From DATHYU01 sp033722675 (lineage in GTDB: Bacteria; Actinomycetota; Acidimicrobiia; Spongiisociales; UBA11373): a DNA stretch of 32,402 nt. Location of the stretch: the NCBI GenBank assembly GCA_033722675.1, contig JAWVYO010000018.1, positions 1-32,402 on the forward strand, given 5' to 3'. The notes below the pieces were generated by a model that saw only the letters and a list, made by a program, of their open reading frames with translations, made no database searches and had not been told where the DNA came from. Numbering within the stretch: the first letter of the stretch is position 1; the number at the start of each line of letters is the position of its first letter. The position numbers and the translations under genes are program-made. This document shows positions 28,394-32,402 of the stretch, in pieces.

Positions 28394-30964
28394 GTGAAGA
28401 CCTTCATCCGTCTGCTCTCGTCCGTCGTGCGCCGCGCGCCACTCGCCGTCCTCATCGGGTCGATCGTGCTGACGGTGGTGTTCGGCGCCTTCGTCCCCCA
28501 GCAGGAGCAGGCCTCGGGCAACGAGGGATTCTCGCCCGACTCCGAGGAGTTCGTCGCACTGCAGACGATCGACGAGATCTTCGAGGACAGCTCGGAGGTC
28601 GCCGTCCAGATCGTCTTCAGCGCCGACGGCGACGACCTCATCACGGCAGAGGGACTGCGCACCTACCTCGCGGCCCGCGAGGCGGTCCAGCAGAGCAGAG
28701 CGTCCGAGTTGCTGGTGGGACGGCCCGACGGCGACATCGTCGGTTTCTTCGACCCGGTGCTCCAGGCGTTCGCCGCCCAGGGCATCGATCCTGCGACTGC
28801 TACGGACGAGCAGGTCAAGGGCGCCCTCCGGACCGCCCTCGGCCAACTTCCCCCCGACGTCGCGGAACTGGTCCGGGGCCTCTACTCCACGAACGCCGAT
28901 CTCAGCGAACCGAGCAGCCCCGCCGGCCTCATGGTCGTGTTCCTCAACCTCGCCGTCCTGGAGGACGACCCCGATCAGGTCGAACTCCAGGCCATCCAGG
29001 TCGACATGGCCGAAGCGGTGCGCGAGGCGACCGCGGGGGGCGACGTCTCGGCCGAGCCCTTCTCCTTCGCACTGCTGTTCGCCAACCAGGACGAGTTCCA
29101 GCAAGAGGTCGGACGGCTGTTCGGGACGGCCTTCTTGATCATCATCGTGATCCTCGGCTTCGTGTTCTGGATCCATCCCAAGGGGCGGCTGTCCAGGCTG
29201 GGAGCCCTCAGGCGCGCATCGGCCGACGTCGGCCTGGCCCTCGCCGTCATCCTGTTGTCCATCGTGTGGATGAACGGGATCGGTGTCCTGTTCGGTCCCA
29301 AGTACCTCGGGATCATCGGCGACTTCAACGAGCTGCTGCAGATCATCCCCATTCTCCTCGTCGGCCTCGGTGTCGACTACGCCATCCACCTCACGAGCCG
29401 GTACCGCGAAGAGATCGGCAGCGGACTCGACGTCGTGGGAGCTGCGACACGCGCCGCCCGGACCGTGGGCGTCGCCCTCGTCCTCGCCACCGTGACGACG
29501 GCCGTCGGATTCCTCACGAACATCTTCAGCCCGGTGACCGCGATCAAGGACTTCGGCATCCTCGCCACGGTCGGCATCGGGGCCGCGTTCATCCTCATGC
29601 TGACGTTCGTGCCGTCGGTGCGGATCCTGCTGGATCGACGCGCCCAGGCCGCCGGACGCCTCCCCGACGAGGCGATGGGCCACAGCAGTGAGCGGCTCCT
29701 GCCGAAGATCATGGGTTCGACCTCCGTGTTGGCCGAGCGGATCCCGGCGGTGGTCGTCACCATCGCCCTCGTGCTCGGAGGCCTCGGAGCCTGGGGCTGG
29801 GCCAACCTCGACACGAGGTTCTCGTTCACCGATTTCGTACCCGAGGGTTCTCCGCTCCTGGAGACGTTCGACACGATCACGGAGGAGTTCGGGGGTGGGT
29901 TCGGCGAGCGCACGCAGGTGCTCATCGAGGGTGACGTGGCGACCGTGGACGTTCACAACGGGCTCGTCGCCGCGTACGAGAACATGGCGGACACCCGGTT
30001 CGTGCTCTCACCGGGCGGCCAGCCACAGGCGGAATCGCCACTCTCGGTGATCGGCCAGCTGGCGACTCCGCCCGACCAGGGCGGAAGCGTCGAGACCTTC
30101 TCACCGGAGTTCGCGCAGGCGGCGGTGTCGATGGGCCTCCAGCCCGATGGAACGGTGGCTCCGGGGACGGACGTGGCGGCCCTGTACGACCTGGCGGCTT
30201 CGGAGGCTCCGGAGGCGATGCGCCGGGTGGCGGCCAAGGTCGATGGTGAGTACCGCTACATCGACGTGAGCATCGCGACCCAGGCGGCAGAGGCCGGTGC
30301 AGCCCAGTTGCGGGACTCCCTCAACGAGGACTTCGCCCCGGTCGAGGCTGCCGGGGCGGACGCCGTCCCGACGAACGAGAACATCGTGAGCCGTGGCGTC
30401 GTCGAGGCGCTTCAGTCGTCGCAGCTCGGCGGGCTCATCCTCACGCTCGGCGCTGCGATGGCGCTGCTGATGCTGAACTTCTTCGTCGAGTCCCGACGCC
30501 CGGCGCTGGGTTTCCTCACGATGCTCCCGGTGGTGCTCGTGGTGCTCTGGGTCTTCGGGATGATGGCGCTGACCGGCATCGCCTTCAATCCGGTGACCGC
30601 CATGATCGCGGCGATCGCCATCGGGATCGGCGTCCCGTACACGATCCACATCACGCATCGGTTCCAGGAGGACCGGGTCCGGTACGAGACGTCGTCCGAG
30701 GCCATCCGCAGCACGATGACGCACACGGGTGGCGCGCTGGCGGGGTCGGCGTTCACGACGGTGGCCGGCTTCGGGATTCTCGTGACCTCGTCGCTGAAGC
30801 CGTTCCAGCAGTTCGGCCAGGTGATCGCATACGCGATCGGGTTCGCAATGCTCGGCGCCGTGCTCGTCCTCCCGAGTCTCCTGGCGCTGTGGGACCGGTG
30901 GCATCGCAAGCGGGGCGACGACATCCTGGAGGCCAGCACGCTCGAGGCGGCGCTGGGCGACTGA
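28394..30964 (+). CDS. RND/MMPL-type transporter
   Basis: An 856-residue inner-membrane exporter with two repeats of 1 + 5 helices and large outer loops. Helix 1 is about 17-37 (LAVLIGSIVLTVVFGAFV). Helices 2-6 lie about 240-430. In helix 4, LVGLGVDYAIHLTSRYREE has the proton-relay Asp328. The second half (helices 9-12, about 680-840) has GIGVPYTIHITHRFQED, with Pro748 where the Asp-Tyr pair would be. The family includes MmpL and HpnN, which move hydrophobic compounds; the cargo here is unknown. Start GTG 28394 has GGGGG about 8 nt upstream. TAGGAT (28355-28360) is the likely -10. Confidence 0.92.
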   Translation: MKTFIRLLSSVVRRAPLAVLIGSIVLTVVFGAFVPQQEQASGNEGFSPDSEEFVALQTIDEIFEDSSEVAVQIVFSADGDDLITAEGLRTYLAAREAVQQSRASELLVGRPDGDIVGFFDPVLQAFAAQGIDPATATDEQVKGALRTALGQLPPDVAELVRGLYSTNADLSEPSSPAGLMVVFLNLAVLEDDPDQVELQAIQVDMAEAVREATAGGDVSAEPFSFALLFANQDEFQQEVGRLFGTAFLIIIVILGFVFWIHPKGRLSRLGALRRASADVGLALAVILLSIVWMNGIGVLFGPKYLGIIGDFNELLQIIPILLVGLGVDYAIHLTSRYREEIGSGLDVVGAATRAARTVGVALVLATVTTAVGFLTNIFSPVTAIKDFGILATVGIGAAFILMLTFVPSVRILLDRRAQAAGRLPDEAMGHSSERLLPKIMGSTSVLAERIPAVVVTIALVLGGLGAWGWANLDTRFSFTDFVPEGSPLLETFDTITEEFGGGFGERTQVLIEGDVATVDVHNGLVAAYENMADTRFVLSPGGQPQAESPLSVIGQLATPPDQGGSVETFSPEFAQAAVSMGLQPDGTVAPGTDVAALYDLAASEAPEAMRRVAAKVDGEYRYIDVSIATQAAEAGAAQLRDSLNEDFAPVEAAGADAVPTNENIVSRGVVEALQSSQLGGLILTLGAAMALLMLNFFVESRRPALGFLTMLPVVLVVLWVFGMMALTGIAFNPVTAMIAAIAIGIGVPYTIHITHRFQEDRVRYETSSEAIRSTMTHTGGALAGSAFTTVAGFGILVTSSLKPFQQFGQVIAYAIGFAMLGAVLVLPSLLALWDRWHRKRGDDILEASTLEAALGD

Positions 30965-30972
30965 GACCCCGG

Positions 30973-30978
30973 TACCCT
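30973..30978 (+). promoter_or_regulatory. Leaderless -10 box TACCCT
   Basis: TACCCT ends 7 nt before ATG 30986, immediately after the stop of the RND gene. Confidence 0.55.
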
Positions 30979-30985
30979 CGGCGGC

Positions 30986-31501
30986 ATGAGCGACGACCGC
31001 CGCGAACCGCGGCGCATCGACCTCCCGGATCTCCCCGAGATTCCCGACGACGTCGCCCGCGCCGAGAACATGCCCGAGGACCTCGACTCCTCGATCGTGG
31101 GGCCCTACACCTTCCCGAGCCTCACCCGTCGCCGGAACGCCGGTTGGATCCTCCTCGTCGGTGCGGTCCTGGCAGCGCTGGGGGCGACCGTGGGGCCGGC
31201 GATCGGACTGTGGGCGACGTCGGCCGGCCTCGTGGTGCTGGCGGCGTGGCACTTCGCGGCGGCGTGGCCGCTCGAGGTCTCCGACGCCCGGGCGCTCGAG
31301 GTGGCCAACCGCGAGACCGATTTCCCCGTGGGGCACGCCTCGGCGGCGGTGGGCTTCGACGGCTGGCGCGCGAAGCCCATCTGGAACGTCCTCGTGTTCT
31401 CCGCCGACGACCCGCCGTCACAGCGGGGCCTCGTCCGCATCGACGCCGTCGACGGCCACGTCGTCGAGACCTACGTGGAGGCGAACCCCGAGGTCGGATA
31501 G
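30986..31501 (+). CDS. Two-helix membrane protein, function unknown
   Basis: A 171-residue protein. A 50-residue acidic N-terminus (RRIDLPDLPEIPDDVARAENMPEDLDSS) is followed by two adjacent membrane helices (about 52-72 and 74-92), with no signal peptide, and then an 80-residue soluble part (VSDARALEVANRETDFPVGHASAAVGFDGWRAKPIWNVLVFSADDPPSQRGLVRIDAVDGHVVETYVEANPE). The last part resembles a PepSY-like strand pattern, but I cannot assign it. The start is set by TACCCT 7 nt upstream. It follows the RND gene closely and may be functionally tied to it. Confidence 0.78.
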   Translation: MSDDRREPRRIDLPDLPEIPDDVARAENMPEDLDSSIVGPYTFPSLTRRRNAGWILLVGAVLAALGATVGPAIGLWATSAGLVVLAAWHFAAAWPLEVSDARALEVANRETDFPVGHASAAVGFDGWRAKPIWNVLVFSADDPPSQRGLVRIDAVDGHVVETYVEANPEVG

Positions 31502-31511
31502 CCGGTCGCGA

Positions 31512-32402
31512 TCAGTACCGGCGGCCCTTCCAGGCGCGCGTCCCACGGAGGGTCTTCCACGCGCTGGCGAGCGTGATGACGCCCGAGGCCACCAGACCGA
31601 TGGGGAGTGTCAGTCCCCAGGGTCGCCGAAGTCCGAAGTAGCGCGGGCCCTTCAGCGCGGTCCCGGCGAAGAGCGCGGTGCCGGTGACCGCGGCCGCGAC
31701 CGACCATGGCCCGCCCGCCCCGACCGCGAGGACGGGGACGGCGAGCGGGGCCGCGCCGAGGACGAGGAGAACGAGGCCGGCTGGCACCGCCGGCACGGGT
31801 CCGCCGGCCACGAGGGCGGCGTTCTTCGTGAGGCCGTGCCACACCTCCGAGGCAGACCGATACATGCGGGTACGGACGTGATCCGAGCCATCGGCGATCA
31901 CGACCCGCCATCCGTGGCTCGCGGCGGTACGGGCGAGCGCGACGTCCTCCAGGATCTCCGATCGGACGGCTGCGTGACCGCCGAAGGCGCGGTAGGCGGC
32001 GGTGCGGACGAGGACGCACTGACCGTTGGCGACGGCGTCGGGATGGTCCGGATCGTTGAGGCGACGCACGTCACGCGTGACGGCGAGCAGGAAGAAGCCG
32101 GCGGGGACGATCACCCGCTCCCAGAAGCCCTCGACGACCTGGGCGGGATTGGGGCTCAGTACGTCGATGTCGTCGCGCGACGCCGTGGCGACGGCCCGGC
32201 GCACGAGGTCCGGCGCGGCCACCGTGTCGGCGTCGGCGAACAGGAGCCAGTCCCCGGTGGCGGCGTCGGCGCCCACGGCGCAGGCGTGGGGCGTGCCCGC
32301 CCACCCTGCCGGCAGCGGCGGTGCGGTGACGACCCTCGCCCCGCGTGCGGCGGCGATCTCGGCGGTCGCGTCGGTGGAGCCGTCGTCGACGACCAGGATC
32401 TC
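31512..32402 (-). CDS. GT2 family glycosyltransferase (N-terminus cut)
   Basis: An open frame running off the right edge; 296 codons remain. It has the GT-A nucleotide-sugar motif EILVVDDGSTDATAEIA and the catalytic DADT (DxD-like, in GDWLLFADADT), then VLSPNPAQVVEGFWERV and RSEILEDVALARTAASHG (the acceptor-side ED motif). At least three C-terminal membrane helices follow (VPAGLVLLVLGAAPLAVPVLAVGAG, SVAAAVTGTALFAGTAL, LTLPIGLVASGVITLASAW). This layout is like that of HpnB, the hopene-associated glycosyltransferase; the neighbouring RND exporter would fit lipid export, but no squalene-hopene cyclase is in view. Confidence 0.9.
   Translation of the reverse strand, partial: EILVVDDGSTDATAEIAAARGARVVTAPPLPAGWAGTPHACAVGADAATGDWLLFADADTVAAPDLVRRAVATASRDDIDVLSPNPAQVVEGFWERVIVPAGFFLLAVTRDVRRLNDPDHPDAVANGQCVLVRTAAYRAFGGHAAVRSEILEDVALARTAASHGWRVVIADGSDHVRTRMYRSASEVWHGLTKNAALVAGGPVPAVPAGLVLLVLGAAPLAVPVLAVGAGGPWSVAAAVTGTALFAGTALKGPRYFGLRRPWGLTLPIGLVASGVITLASAWKTLRGTRAWKGRRY

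Overview
The window is a 32.4 kb piece of a very GC-rich, gene-dense bacterial chromosome. I count 35 protein genes (the first and last cut by the window edges) and one tRNA-Val gene. There is no sign of phage, insertion sequence, CRISPR array or plasmid functions. A mycothiol synthase-like gene (mshD) points to Actinobacteria. The GC bias, the many short leaderless promoters, the FadD15-like ligase and the style of the acidic extracytoplasmic proteins suggest the class Acidimicrobiia; that class assignment is inference.

Layout. 1-5.9 kb: end of an acyl-CoA ligase, a DUF2269 membrane protein, a membrane-anchored XRE protein carrying a degenerate NodB domain, an SRPBCC-like protein, an HSL-type esterase, two small proteins, a minimal zincin and a short SUOX-fold protein. 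5.9-10.1 kb: tRNA-Val with its terminator, a methyltransferase, a lipoprotein, a GcvT/DmdA-type protein and a second methyltransferase. 10.3-13.8 kb: a membrane-anchored ZU5/DUF2135-like protein, then an ECF sigma factor overlapping a one-helix membrane protein, then a paralogue of that membrane protein behind a second copy of the same ECF-type promoter. 13.8-19.5 kb: a membrane spermidine-synthase-like protein, an RRM protein, a large lipoprotein, a cytochrome P450 and a hypothetical gene. 19.5-25.9 kb: an EEP phosphatase/nuclease, an arginase-family protein, a GNAT enzyme, a membrane/Tat SUOX-family oxidoreductase, two tandem peptidoglycan-binding-domain proteins, a patatin, mshD and a membrane zinc-ribbon protein. 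25.9-26.4 kb: the only long non-coding stretch, with a 98-bp tandem repeat. 26.4-32.4 kb: thrS, an RND/MMPL transporter, a small membrane protein and a GT2 glycosyltransferase.

Most interesting points. (1) The ECF cassette at 11.79-13.75 kb has two near-identical promoter motifs and two paralogous membrane proteins sharing an N-terminal W-x-D-D-L motif, which looks like an autoregulated sigma factor with two candidate anti-sigma or sensor proteins. (2) The XRE-TM-coiled coil-NodB protein has lost the NodB metal ligands, so it is probably a sensor or pseudoenzyme. (3) A 6-5-6 palindrome with core ACTACGCGNNGTAGT lies in its promoter and again upstream of the large envelope lipoprotein at 17.6 kb, suggesting a small regulon. 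(4) About a dozen genes have a TANNNT box 6-8 nt before the start codon, implying widespread leaderless transcription, and this fixes several starts. (5) Perfect GC hairpins without U-tracts lie at four gene ends.
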